This document shows positions 1 through 5,435 of a stretch of 5,442 nt of DNA, piece after piece. Every line of letters starts with the position of its first letter. Positions within the stretch are counted from its first letter, which is position 1. The notes beneath the pieces are model-generated. The model worked only from the letters and a program-made list of their open reading frames with translations. It had not been told where the DNA came from and searched no databases. A program made the translations under genes and the position numbers. Origin of the DNA: Chloroflexi bacterium UBA5177 (GTDB lineage: Bacteria; Chloroflexota; UBA5177); NCBI GenBank assembly GCA_002413265.1, contig DHWR01000157.1:27281-32722 (forward strand), in the 5' to 3' direction.

Positions 1-1
1 C

Positions 2-70
2 CGCGGATGGACGCTTGTGCGCCTCCCGAACGGTAGAACCGGTTACGTGCTCGGGATTTACGTCCGCTAG
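2..70 (+). CDS. C-terminal fragment of an SH3-domain protein (5' end outside window)
   Basis: An open frame enters from the left edge and stops at TAG 68-70, giving 22 visible residues. They contain GWTLVRLPNGRTGYV followed by a short LGIYVR tail. The pattern W..VR.P.GR.GYV..-Y is the usual last two strands of a bacterial SH3 (SH3b/SH3_3) domain, a fold that commonly binds peptidoglycan or mediates envelope contacts. A strong hairpin with a T tract follows within 16 nt, as expected after a real gene end. The rest of the protein, including any signal peptide, lies outside the window, so the full function cannot be given. The SH3 assignment rests on pattern recognition over few residues. Confidence 0.65.
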   Translation, partial: RGWTLVRLPNGRTGYVLGIYVR

Positions 71-85
71 GAAACCAGGGAACAT

Positions 86-120
86 AAGGGGAGCCGCGGG
101 CGCACCCGCGGCTCCTTTTC
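86..120 (+). terminator. Rho-independent, probably bidirectional terminator
   Basis: A perfect 11-bp GC-rich stem (90-100 pairing with 105-115, core GAGCCGCGGG) closes a 4-nt CGCA loop. On the plus strand TTTTC follows, and AAGG precedes the stem and can extend the pairing. It best serves the plus-strand SH3-type gene ending at 70. It also begins 6 nt past the ribH stop on the opposite strand, where the trailing CCTTAT is a poorer T tract. It probably insulates the two convergent transcripts, and the minus-strand activity is inferred. Confidence 0.85.
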
Positions 121-587
121 TATGTTGGTATCTCTTTGTACAGATTGGCCATCTCAATGGCGGAAACAGCGGCTTCGTACCCCTTGTTTCCAGATTTCGT
201 GCCCGCACGCTCGACGGCCTGCTCGACAGTCTCCGTGGTCAGCACGCCGAAAGTGGTAGGCACTCCGGTATCGTAGGCGACTCTGGCGATTCCTGCAGCG
301 GCCTGCCCCGCGACATATTCGAAGTGCGCTGTCGCACCTCGAATGACAGCTCCGAGACAAACGAGGGAGTCATAGCTCCCCGTGCACGCCAGGCGCTTCG
401 CGATTGCTGGGATCTCGAAGCAGCCAGGCACCCAAAAAACATCGACCGCCTCGTCGGGGACGCCGTGCTGGCGGAACGCTTCGCGGGCCCCCGACAGAAG
501 TCGCTCGCTGATGAAATCATTGAAACGCGCGACCACTATAGCGACGTGCAGGTCAGCGCCGCTCAGCTTGCCTTCAAACGTCCCCAC
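120..587 (-). CDS. ribH: 6,7-dimethyl-8-ribityllumazine synthase (lumazine synthase)
   Basis: Condenses 5-amino-6-ribitylaminouracil with 3,4-dihydroxy-2-butanone 4-phosphate to give the lumazine precursor of riboflavin; the enzyme is cytosolic and usually forms pentamers or 60-mer capsids. The 155 residues match the family length. Visible motifs are RFNDFI (21-26, substrate-binding aromatic), WVPGCFEIP (52-60), [11 protein letters not shown] (79-89, with His88 at the expected catalytic position), GVLTT (114-118) and [11 protein letters not shown] (126-136, phosphate site). The open frame runs far upstream inside ribBA, but family alignment begins at GTG 587-585 ([10 protein letters not shown]). 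That start overlaps the ribBA end by 14 nt and has no good SD, so translational coupling to ribBA is likely. It is the last gene of the operon, just before the hairpin at 86-120. Confidence 0.96.
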   Translation of the reverse strand: MGTFEGKLSGADLHVAIVVARFNDFISERLLSGAREAFRQHGVPDEAVDVFWVPGCFEIPAIAKRLACTGSYDSLVCLGAVIRGATAHFEYVAGQAAAGIARVAYDTGVPTTFGVLTTETVEQAVERAGTKSGNKGYEAAVSAIEMANLYKEIPT

Positions 588-1818
588 GGTCTGTTCCGGT
601 GAGCTCGAGCGTGTGACCCATCTTGTCTCGCTTCGTCTCCAGGTAGCGAACGTTGTGTTCGTTGGGCTCGGTGGAAAGCGGTACCGTCTCGACCAGCTCG
701 AGTCCGTGCTCGGCCGCGTGGCTGAGACCGAAAATCCCCTGCGCCTTCTCGGGATTATTCGTGAGGAAGCGTATCTTGCGGAGGCCAAGATCGTAGAGTA
801 TCTCTGCGCCAACTCCGAAATCTCGCATATCCGGCGGGAAGCCAAGCTGGAGATTTGCCTCAACCGTGTCCAGCCCTTTTTCTTGTAGCGAGTACGCGCG
901 CAGCTTGTTATGGAGGCCGATTCCCCTGCCCTCGTGCTGTCGCATGTATACGACTGCACCACCTTCTCTGTCGATGAGCTGGAGGGCCAACCGAAGCTGT
1001 TCCCCGCAGTCGCATCGCTGAGACCCGAACACGTCGCCGGTGAGGCACTCGGAATGCACTCGCACGAGCGTTGGGACGTCACCTTCCAGTTCACCTTTCA
1101 CAATCGCCATGTGCTGCTCACCGGTCGTCACGTCCTCATATCCTATCGCCATGAAGGTCCCAAATTCGGTCGGCAGCTGCACCGGTTCAGTCACCCTCCG
1201 AACCAGCTTCTCGTGCAGGCGACGGTACGCGATCAGTTGAGCGACGCTCACGATATTCACCCCATGCGCGTTCGCGAATATCTCGAGCTGCGGCATTCGG
1301 GACATGGTCCCGTCCTCGCTCATGATTTCGCATATCACTCCCGCCGGCTGTAGTCCGGCAAGTCGAGCCAGATCGACGGAAGCCTCGGTCTGTCCGGCGC
1401 GTCTCAGAACGCCGCCGTCGCGGGCGCGCAAGGGAAAGGTGTGTCCCGGCCGCAGCAGGTCTTCTGGCTTGGTGGACCGATCGACGAGCGCGCGGATAGT
1501 AGCGGCACGGTCGTGCGCCGAAATGCCGGTTGTCACCCGGCCCCTAGCTTCCACCGAGACCGTAAACGCGGTGCCGTGCGGAGCTGTGTTGTCCGCCACC
1601 ATCAAGGGAAGGCCCAGCTCATCACAGCGCTTCGCAGTGAGCGGCACGCAGATGAGTCCCCGGGCCTCTCTTGCCATGAAATTCACGGCCTCTGGCGTGA
1701 CGCACTCAGCTGCCATCACGAGATCCCCCTCGTTTTCGCGATCGGGATCATCCACAACGATTACGAACTTACCGTCTCGTATGTCCTCGACGGCTTGCTC
1801 AACGCTGCAAAGTGGCAT
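574..1818 (-). CDS. ribBA: Bifunctional 3,4-dihydroxy-2-butanone-4-phosphate synthase / GTP cyclohydrolase II
   Basis: Supplies both riboflavin precursors: the N-terminal RibB domain converts ribulose 5-phosphate to DHBP plus formate, and the C-terminal RibA domain opens GTP to the diaminopyrimidine. The 414 residues are normal for the fusion. RibB (about 1-203) shows [10 protein letters not shown] (23-32), RPGHTFPL (123-130) and [13 protein letters not shown] (160-172). RibA (about 208-405) shows the zinc cysteines in [17 protein letters not shown] (C258, C269, C271), HEGRGIGL (295-302), RDFGVGA (332-338) and LTNNPEK (352-358). One oddity is AGQTEA at 141-146: the family norm is GHTEA, whose His (E. 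coli RibB His153) is a metal ligand, and here it is Gln143 (codon CAG). RibA looks intact. The ATG at 1818-1816 has SD GGAGA 5 nt upstream, and the gene lies 14 nt after ribE. Confidence 0.95.
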   Translation of the reverse strand: MPLCSVEQAVEDIRDGKFVIVVDDPDRENEGDLVMAAECVTPEAVNFMAREARGLICVPLTAKRCDELGLPLMVADNTAPHGTAFTVSVEARGRVTTGISAHDRAATIRALVDRSTKPEDLLRPGHTFPLRARDGGVLRRAGQTEASVDLARLAGLQPAGVICEIMSEDGTMSRMPQLEIFANAHGVNIVSVAQLIAYRRLHEKLVRRVTEPVQLPTEFGTFMAIGYEDVTTGEQHMAIVKGELEGDVPTLVRVHSECLTGDVFGSQRCDCGEQLRLALQLIDREGGAVVYMRQHEGRGIGLHNKLRAYSLQEKGLDTVEANLQLGFPPDMRDFGVGAEILYDLGLRKIRFLTNNPEKAQGIFGLSHAAEHGLELVETVPLSTEPNEHNVRYLETKRDKMGHTLELTGTDRGDV

Positions 1819-1832
1819 ATAGGTCTCCCGCG

Positions 1833-2420
1833 TCAGTGTACCACCAGTTTCTCGACGTACTTTGCGAGAACGTCAACCTCCAAATTCACCGTCTTTCCGG
1901 TAGAAAATAGCCCGTTTGCCACGTGATCCTGCGTGTAAGAAACCAGCGCGACAGAGAACGAATGCCCGTCCACCGATGTCACCGTGAGGCTGACTCCGTC
2001 AACAGCTATGAACCCTTTCTCGACGACGTAACGCAATATGTGCGCCGGCGCCTCGATCCTGACCAGGAGAGACGCTCCTTCCTCCTCCACCTCCCTCACG
2101 GTACCGGTACCGTCCGCATGCCCTTGCACAAAGTGCCCGCCCATGCGTGTAAGGGGCCGCACAGGGCGCTCCAGATTGACTCTATCCCCGGCCTCCAGCT
2201 CACCGAGGTTGGAGCGGCGAAGCGTTTCCTGCATGACTCCGAATAGTAGCTGCGCGCTTTCGACCGCCGTGACGGTGAGACACACGCCGTTAACCGAGAT
2301 GCTATCGCCCGGCCGAGTGCCGTCTCTGACTATTTCAGCCATGATTCGAAGGCTGTCTCGAGCACTGCCGGGATCGATCGCCGTCACGGTGCCTACCTCT
2401 TCGACAATCCCGGTGAACAT
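1833..2420 (-). CDS. ribE: Riboflavin synthase, alpha subunit
   Basis: Catalyses the dismutation of two lumazine molecules into riboflavin plus the pyrimidine reused by RibH. This is the trimeric, two-barrel enzyme type (ribE in E. coli, ribB or ribC in other naming). The 195 residues contain the diagnostic N-terminus MFTGIVEEVG and two tandem lumazine-binding repeats: SVNGVCLTV (42-50) in the first and VDGVSLTV (140-147) in the second, with GGHFVQGHADG (94-104) at the start of repeat two and VDVLAKYVEKL (182-192) at the end. No key segment appears missing. The ATG at 2420-2418 lies 5 nt after the ribD stop. AGGAG sits only 2 nt before the start, and GAGG about 10 nt before it may be the working SD, inside the ribD end. 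Confidence 0.96.
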   Translation of the reverse strand: MFTGIVEEVGTVTAIDPGSARDSLRIMAEIVRDGTRPGDSISVNGVCLTVTAVESAQLLFGVMQETLRRSNLGELEAGDRVNLERPVRPLTRMGGHFVQGHADGTGTVREVEEEGASLLVRIEAPAHILRYVVEKGFIAVDGVSLTVTSVDGHSFSVALVSYTQDHVANGLFSTGKTVNLEVDVLAKYVEKLVVH

Positions 2421-2425
2421 GACTC

Positions 2426-3175
2426 CTAGGCCTCAGTTGGTGAAGGATACGCAATGATGTGCGGCTCGGGCGTCGTTCGTCGATCGGTGACCTGGAATCC
2501 GGGAGGGAGGACTGTTTTCGGCGCGGCCAGGACTTTGTCCACCAGCCCTAGCTTCAGGATTTCGCGAACCTCGGGCTCGCTCTCCCAGTCTTTGCTCGCA
2601 AGCACCAAATAGGATGATTTCGACGCGTCCGAGATCGACTGCACAAGTAGGTCTACCTCGCCTCCCGAAGGGATCGACTGGTCGAATCGCTGCTCCAGTT
2701 CGCCAGGAAGGTCCCCGTTCAATCCAAGTGCAAGTGCCACGAAGGGGCGGCCTTCGACGCTATAGATTGCATGAGGTTCGATCAGCTCCTCAGCTCCGTC
2801 GATGGGATCCGTGACGACAGTCACACCGCCCGCTGCAAGTGCCCGCACACCTCCGCCGTGTACAACTGGGTTCGGGTCGAGCAGGGCCATGTGGACCTGG
2901 CGAACTCCCGCCTGAATAATCGCCTCAGTGCATGGCGGCGTGCGCCCCGTGTGCGAGCACGGCTCCAGAGTGACGTAAAGTATCGCTCCCCGCGCCTCGT
3001 CGCCCGCCTCCTGCAGGGCAACCCGCTCCGCATGTGGCCCGCCCGGAGGCCTCGTATATCCCTCTCCGACGACGCGGCCGTCCTTAACCAGCACTGCGCC
3101 GACCGGAGGATTGGGACTGGTTCCGTGAGCCTGGCGAGCCAGCTCCAGTGCCCGCCCCATATAGTCCGGCCTCAC
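2426..3175 (-). CDS. ribD: RibD-type pyrimidine deaminase with shortened, degenerate reductase domain
   Basis: RibD normally deaminates the GTP-derived diaminopyrimidine and then reduces the ribosyl side chain with NADPH. The deaminase half (about 1-123) is complete: TSPNPPVGAVLV (19-30), zinc motif PHAE (H48, catalytic E50), EPCSHTGRTPPC (C73, C82) and DPNP (100-103). The reductase half is only about 120 residues, against roughly 210-220 in typical RibD, so the protein is 249 residues instead of about 360. Its beginning (GRPFVALALGLNGD, 142-154) aligns with the usual K.A.S.DG stretch but lacks the Lys and Ser. The NADPH-binding middle and the EGG motif are absent, and LGLVDKVLAAPKTVLP (209-224) resembles the family end. 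The frame is open throughout, so this is not a simple frameshift. The GTG at 3175-3173 overlaps the upstream stop as GTGA; ATG at 3160-3158, with GAGG 9 nt before it, is an alternative start. Confidence 0.9.
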   Translation of the reverse strand: MRPDYMGRALELARQAHGTSPNPPVGAVLVKDGRVVGEGYTRPPGGPHAERVALQEAGDEARGAILYVTLEPCSHTGRTPPCTEAIIQAGVRQVHMALLDPNPVVHGGGVRALAAGGVTVVTDPIDGAEELIEPHAIYSVEGRPFVALALGLNGDLPGELEQRFDQSIPSGGEVDLLVQSISDASKSSYLVLASKDWESEPEVREILKLGLVDKVLAAPKTVLPPGFQVTDRRTTPEPHIIAYPSPTEA

Positions 3176-4011
3176 GCCACCACGGACTCGCCGCGCTCAC
3201 TGAGCGAAGCATAGAGTTCTGGTCGTCGGTCACGGAAGACATCCATCTCATGCTCGCCGGGAGCCAGGATTACGTGCTTGCGGTCTGCGCGCTGCAGCTC
3301 CAGATCTGCCACCAGAACCTCCGCGCTCTCCTCTCCCGCCTCCTCGAGCACTTGTCCGCCGGGCGCGACCACCTGACTGCGACCCAGGAACATCGCTCCG
3401 CGTTCCGTGCCTACGCGATCCGCCGCCAGAACAAACACTCGATTTTCGGCGGCTCGGCTTCGTGTGAACACGTCCGGCATAGTCGTCGACGAAACCGGCC
3501 AATTAGTCGGCAGCGCGATGATCTGCACACCCGCCAGAGCAAGTGCCCGTGAGGCCTCGGGAAAGCGCAGGTCGTAGCAAATGAGAATGCCCACGCGTCC
3601 GAACGGCAGCTCGTGCACCGCATATGGGATGTCGCCCGGTGTCGTGAAGCGATCCACGCCTAGACAGAGCGTGTGCGTTTTCCTATATAGCGATATGGAA
3701 CCGTCCGGAGAGGCCAATAGCGCTGCGTTGAAAAGCGTCCCGCGATCTCGCTCGAGCAGTCCCGCGACGAGATGCACCTTGTGCTCTCGAGCGATCTCCT
3801 GGAGGGCACGGCTGTGGGCACCAGGGATCGGCTCTGCTGCGCCCAGACCTTCCTCCAGGCTCTGGTACATATAGCCGTTGACCGCACATTCGGGAAACAC
3901 GGCAAGCTGAGCTCCCGCTTCTGCCGCTTCCTCCGCACCACGCTCTATCTCGGCCAGGTTGGACGCGGCGTCGCCAATGCGGGGGTTGAGCTGGACGACT
4001 GCCACGCGCAT
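3172..4011 (-). CDS. Carbon-nitrogen hydrolase, nitrilase superfamily amidase
   Basis: A cytosolic hydrolase of carbon-nitrogen bonds (amide, nitrile or carbamoyl) with the superfamily Glu-Lys-Cys triad. In 279 residues the triad is visible as E41 in FPECAVNGY, K111 in YRKTHT and C145 in LICYDLRFPE. FNAALL (94-99), ALPTNWP (166-172), RSRAAENRVF (184-193) and the C-terminal DRRPELYASL (261-270) are also typical. The substrate cannot be read from the sequence; it resembles general amidases of the omega-amidase or aminopentanamidase kind. An in-frame start 63 nt upstream (4074) exists, but the family begins at MRVAVVQLNP, and ATG 4011-4009 has GAGG 8 nt before it. The stop overlaps the ribD start by 4 nt, so it heads the rib operon and is probably translationally coupled to ribD. 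A role in clearing or salvaging a flavin-related amide is conceivable but speculative. Confidence 0.92.
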   Translation of the reverse strand: MRVAVVQLNPRIGDAASNLAEIERGAEEAAEAGAQLAVFPECAVNGYMYQSLEEGLGAAEPIPGAHSRALQEIAREHKVHLVAGLLERDRGTLFNAALLASPDGSISLYRKTHTLCLGVDRFTTPGDIPYAVHELPFGRVGILICYDLRFPEASRALALAGVQIIALPTNWPVSSTTMPDVFTRSRAAENRVFVLAADRVGTERGAMFLGRSQVVAPGGQVLEEAGEESAEVLVADLELQRADRKHVILAPGEHEMDVFRDRRPELYASLSERGESVVA

Positions 4012-4099
4012 CTGGGCTACCTCGCCGTACTCTATCACGCCTCTGTCAAGGCTTCCGTAGACGCGTGCATACACTGAGTGAGAGCAGACGGACGTATCC

Positions 4100-4123
4100 C
4101 GCAGCGGTGGTAATCACGCTGCG
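4100..4123. repeat. 7-bp inverted repeat, possible operator or leader hairpin
   Basis: CGCAGCG (4100-4106) is mirrored exactly by CGCTGCG (4117-4123) across a 10-nt spacer, GTGGTAATCA. The half-site centres are 17 nt apart, about one and a half helical turns. It sits in the middle of the divergent intergenic region, 30 nt ahead of the proline dehydrogenase start. It could bind a dimeric regulator or fold in the mRNA leader. The arms are short and GC-rich, so chance is not excluded. Confidence 0.35.
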
Positions 4124-4141
4124 TGGCTCATCACGGGGGCG

Positions 4142-4148
4142 GAGGGGG
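4142..4148 (+). promoter_or_regulatory. Shine-Dalgarno site fixing the GTG start of proline dehydrogenase
   Basis: A purine-rich run (GGAGGGGGA, about 4141-4149) lies about 5-6 nt before GTG 4154. No other start codon with a comparable site is in frame nearby, and the protein family alignment begins at the same point, so this site supports the GTG start. Confidence 0.75.
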
Positions 4149-4153
4149 ACGGC

Positions 4154-5098
4154 GTGGTAGTTCGTCAGGCGGTCTTTCGCCTGTCCCAGGAGCCTCACCT
4201 TCGTAAGATCGCGACCACCAATCCGGTGACGCGTTCCATGGCCCTTCGCTTCTTTGCGGGTGAGACGCTCGACGATGCCGTACGGGCCATGCAGCAGATC
4301 AATGCCAGGGGCATGTCCGGGACTCTCGACCATCTTGGCGAAAACGTCAGGACACCAGCAGAGGCACAGGAGGCGACTGAAGCCCTCTGCACCTGCCTTC
4401 GACGTATGAAGGCGGCAGGCCTGGATTGCAATCTCTCGCTTAAGCTCACGCAGCTGGGACTCGATCTGGACGAGGAGCGGGCATCACGAAATCTTGGTCG
4501 CGTGCTCGACGTGGCGCGCGAGCTGGGCACCTTCGTCCGGATCGACATGGAGAGCTCTGAGTACGTCGACCGGACTCTGCAGCTCTTCACTGAGGTCAAA
4601 GGTGAGTACCCGAACGTTGGAGTCGTGATTCAATCGTATCTATACAGGAGCAAGAAAGATCTACAAGAGCTTGTGAAGGTTGGAGCTCGAGTCCGTCTGG
4701 TAAAGGGAGCGTATTTAGAGCCTGAGCGCGTGGCATTTCCGAACAAGCTGGATGTTGACGCGAACTACCTGCGTCTTACCCGCACCTTGTTGGAAGAGGG
4801 TGTATATTCGGCGATCGCCACGCACGATCCTGCGATGATCGACGCTGCTCGCCGCTACGCCTCTGAACTACAAGTTTCGCGTTCAGACTTCGAGTTTCAA
4901 ATGTTGTTCGGAGTGCGCAGAGACTTGCAAGACCACCTGCTGAAGCAGGGATACCGGGTCCGAATTTACACCCCGTACGGGACGCAGTGGTATCCGTACT
5001 TCATGCGGCGACTGGCTGAAAGGCCGGCGAACGTCATGTTTTTGGTCGGCAATGTCGCCAGGGAAACGACGGCCGCTCGCCGCCGTGCGCCCAGCTAG
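4154..5098 (+). CDS. Proline dehydrogenase, monofunctional FAD enzyme
   Basis: Oxidises L-proline to delta-1-pyrroline-5-carboxylate, passing electrons through FAD to the quinone pool; the protein is soluble or peripherally membrane-attached. The 314 residues match the short stand-alone ProDH class (PutB-like, as in Thermus, Deinococcus and Bacillus) rather than the long PutA fusion. Barrel motifs appear in order: TLDHLGENV (57-65), SLKLTQLGLD (95-104), RIDMESSEY (129-137), VVIQSYLYRS (157-166), RLVKGAYLEP (181-190), ATHDP (222-226), FEFQMLFGVR (246-255) and RVRIYTPYGTQWYPYFMRRL (268-287). The last includes the Arg pair (R285, R286) that holds the proline carboxylate in the family. K97, D131 and the Tyr near 280 fit other active-site positions. 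No P5C dehydrogenase gene is in the window, so the second step of proline catabolism must be encoded elsewhere. It is divergent from the rib operon and convergent with the small gene after it. Confidence 0.95.
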   Translation: MVVRQAVFRLSQEPHLRKIATTNPVTRSMALRFFAGETLDDAVRAMQQINARGMSGTLDHLGENVRTPAEAQEATEALCTCLRRMKAAGLDCNLSLKLTQLGLDLDEERASRNLGRVLDVARELGTFVRIDMESSEYVDRTLQLFTEVKGEYPNVGVVIQSYLYRSKKDLQELVKVGARVRLVKGAYLEPERVAFPNKLDVDANYLRLTRTLLEEGVYSAIATHDPAMIDAARRYASELQVSRSDFEFQMLFGVRRDLQDHLLKQGYRVRIYTPYGTQWYPYFMRRLAERPANVMFLVGNVARETTAARRRAPS

Positions 5099-5265
5099 AC
5101 AGCCTGGCCCAGCGCGAGATAAAGCACGATGCCCCAGAAGATGCAGGTCAGCAGGAATAGCGCGGCGGTGTCCGCTTGAATCGCTGCAGGAAGCGAAACG
5201 CTGGCCATGCGAGGCTGGTGAAACCGCACGTATGTAAGGTCGCATGGCTTTTCGGACTCGTACAT
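5095..5265 (-). CDS. Small single-span membrane protein, 56 residues, unknown function
   Basis: I do not recognise this family. ATG 5265-5263 opens a 57-codon frame ending in TAG at 5097-5095. The N-terminal about 32 residues are polar and mixed in charge (MYESEKPCDLTYVRFHQPR, then a short Ala/Ser/Pro linker). Residues about 33-55 (from TAALFLLTCIF to LYLALGQA) form one strongly hydrophobic helix that reaches almost to the C-terminus, as in a tail-anchored or small single-pass inner-membrane protein. Cysteines are at 8 and 41. Support for a real gene is the SD GGGGAGG 7 nt upstream, a near-consensus promoter 51 nt farther up, and a clean end. Its stop shares the bases CTAG (5095-5098) with the convergent proline dehydrogenase stop. 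The internal ATG at residue 20 has no SD and is a less likely start. Confidence 0.75.
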   Translation of the reverse strand: MYESEKPCDLTYVRFHQPRMASVSLPAAIQADTAALFLLTCIFWGIVLYLALGQAV

Positions 5266-5271
5266 CAGATG

Positions 5272-5278
5272 CCCTCCC
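5272..5278 (-). promoter_or_regulatory. Strong Shine-Dalgarno site of the small membrane protein gene
   Basis: On the minus strand GGGGAGGGC precedes ATG 5265 with about 7 nt between the core and the start. This near-ideal site is the main argument for choosing that ATG and for treating this short frame as translated. Confidence 0.75.
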
Positions 5279-5315
5279 CGCGATTAGTGCAGATGTTCTA
5301 TAGGTCGTATGTCCT

Positions 5316-5344
5316 ACTATAGACTCTTCTCTATTTGGCGTCAA
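5316..5344 (-). promoter_or_regulatory. Sigma-70 type promoter for the small membrane protein gene
   Basis: On the minus strand TTGACG (5344-5339, 5 of 6 consensus) is followed after exactly 17 nt by TATAGT (5321-5316, 5 of 6 consensus). Transcription would begin near 5309, giving a leader of about 44 nt that carries the SD. This is the clearest promoter in the window. The identification is by consensus match only. Confidence 0.75.
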
Positions 5345-5405
5345 GCACTAACATGAAACCCATGTGGGGACTCGCGCGAGATCGCATGTTCTACATTTCA
5401 ATCCA

Positions 5406-5435
5406 TTGACCCCTTTTCTATTCGGTTGATAGACT
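5406..5435 (+). promoter_or_regulatory. Possible rightward promoter toward a gene beyond the window
   Basis: TTGACC (5406-5411) and TAGACT (5430-5435) are separated by 18 nt on the plus strand, matching 5 of 6 and 4 of 6 consensus positions. If active, it would drive a gene starting past the right edge, divergent from the small membrane protein gene. Chance is a real alternative in this AT-richer stretch. Confidence 0.3.

Larger units (their letters stand above)
4012..4153 (+). promoter_or_regulatory. Divergent intergenic region between the rib operon and proline dehydrogenase
   Basis: These 142 nt must hold the start signals of both the leftward hydrolase-rib operon and the rightward proline dehydrogenase gene, since both begin here. 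No convincing sigma-70 pair was found on either strand: TTGACA on the minus strand (4049-4044) has no -10 at a suitable distance, because the spot falls on the ribosome site of the hydrolase. No FMN riboswitch consensus is present. The one clear structure is the inverted repeat listed separately. The function is inferred from gene orientation only. Confidence 0.5.

Noticed and set aside
588..1094. Upstream extension of the ribH frame to a 324-residue protein
   Set aside because: The extra N-terminal part is an antiparallel-free, Ser/Arg-rich out-of-frame reading of ribBA with no family resemblance. Lumazine synthase similarity begins exactly at GTG 587, and the resulting length of 155 is normal.
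2426..3175. Frameshift as the cause of the short RibD reductase
   Set aside because: The other two minus-strand frames contain only Arg/Cys-rich shadow sequence with no reductase motifs, and similarity to the family end continues in the same frame, so an in-frame shortening fits better.
4044..4049. TTGACA on the minus strand as the -35 of the rib operon
   Set aside because: At 16-18 nt downstream there is only GC-rich sequence overlapping the ribosome-binding site of the hydrolase, so no -10 partner exists.
4012..4074. Longer hydrolase start at 4074 adding 21 residues
   Set aside because: The added residues do not fit the family, whose first beta strand begins at MRVAVVQLNP. The ATG at 4011 has a good GAGG site and the farther start does not.
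4883..5344. 153-residue minus-strand frame spanning the end of proline dehydrogenase and the right intergenic region
   Set aside because: It runs antisense through conserved proline dehydrogenase motifs, crosses the strong promoter and SD of the small gene, is Arg/Ser-rich without any recognisable motif, and competes with the better-supported 56-residue frame on the same strand.
5353..5409. 18-codon plus-strand frame starting MKPMWGLARD
   Set aside because: It has no SD, is very short, and lies across the upstream region of the small-gene promoter.
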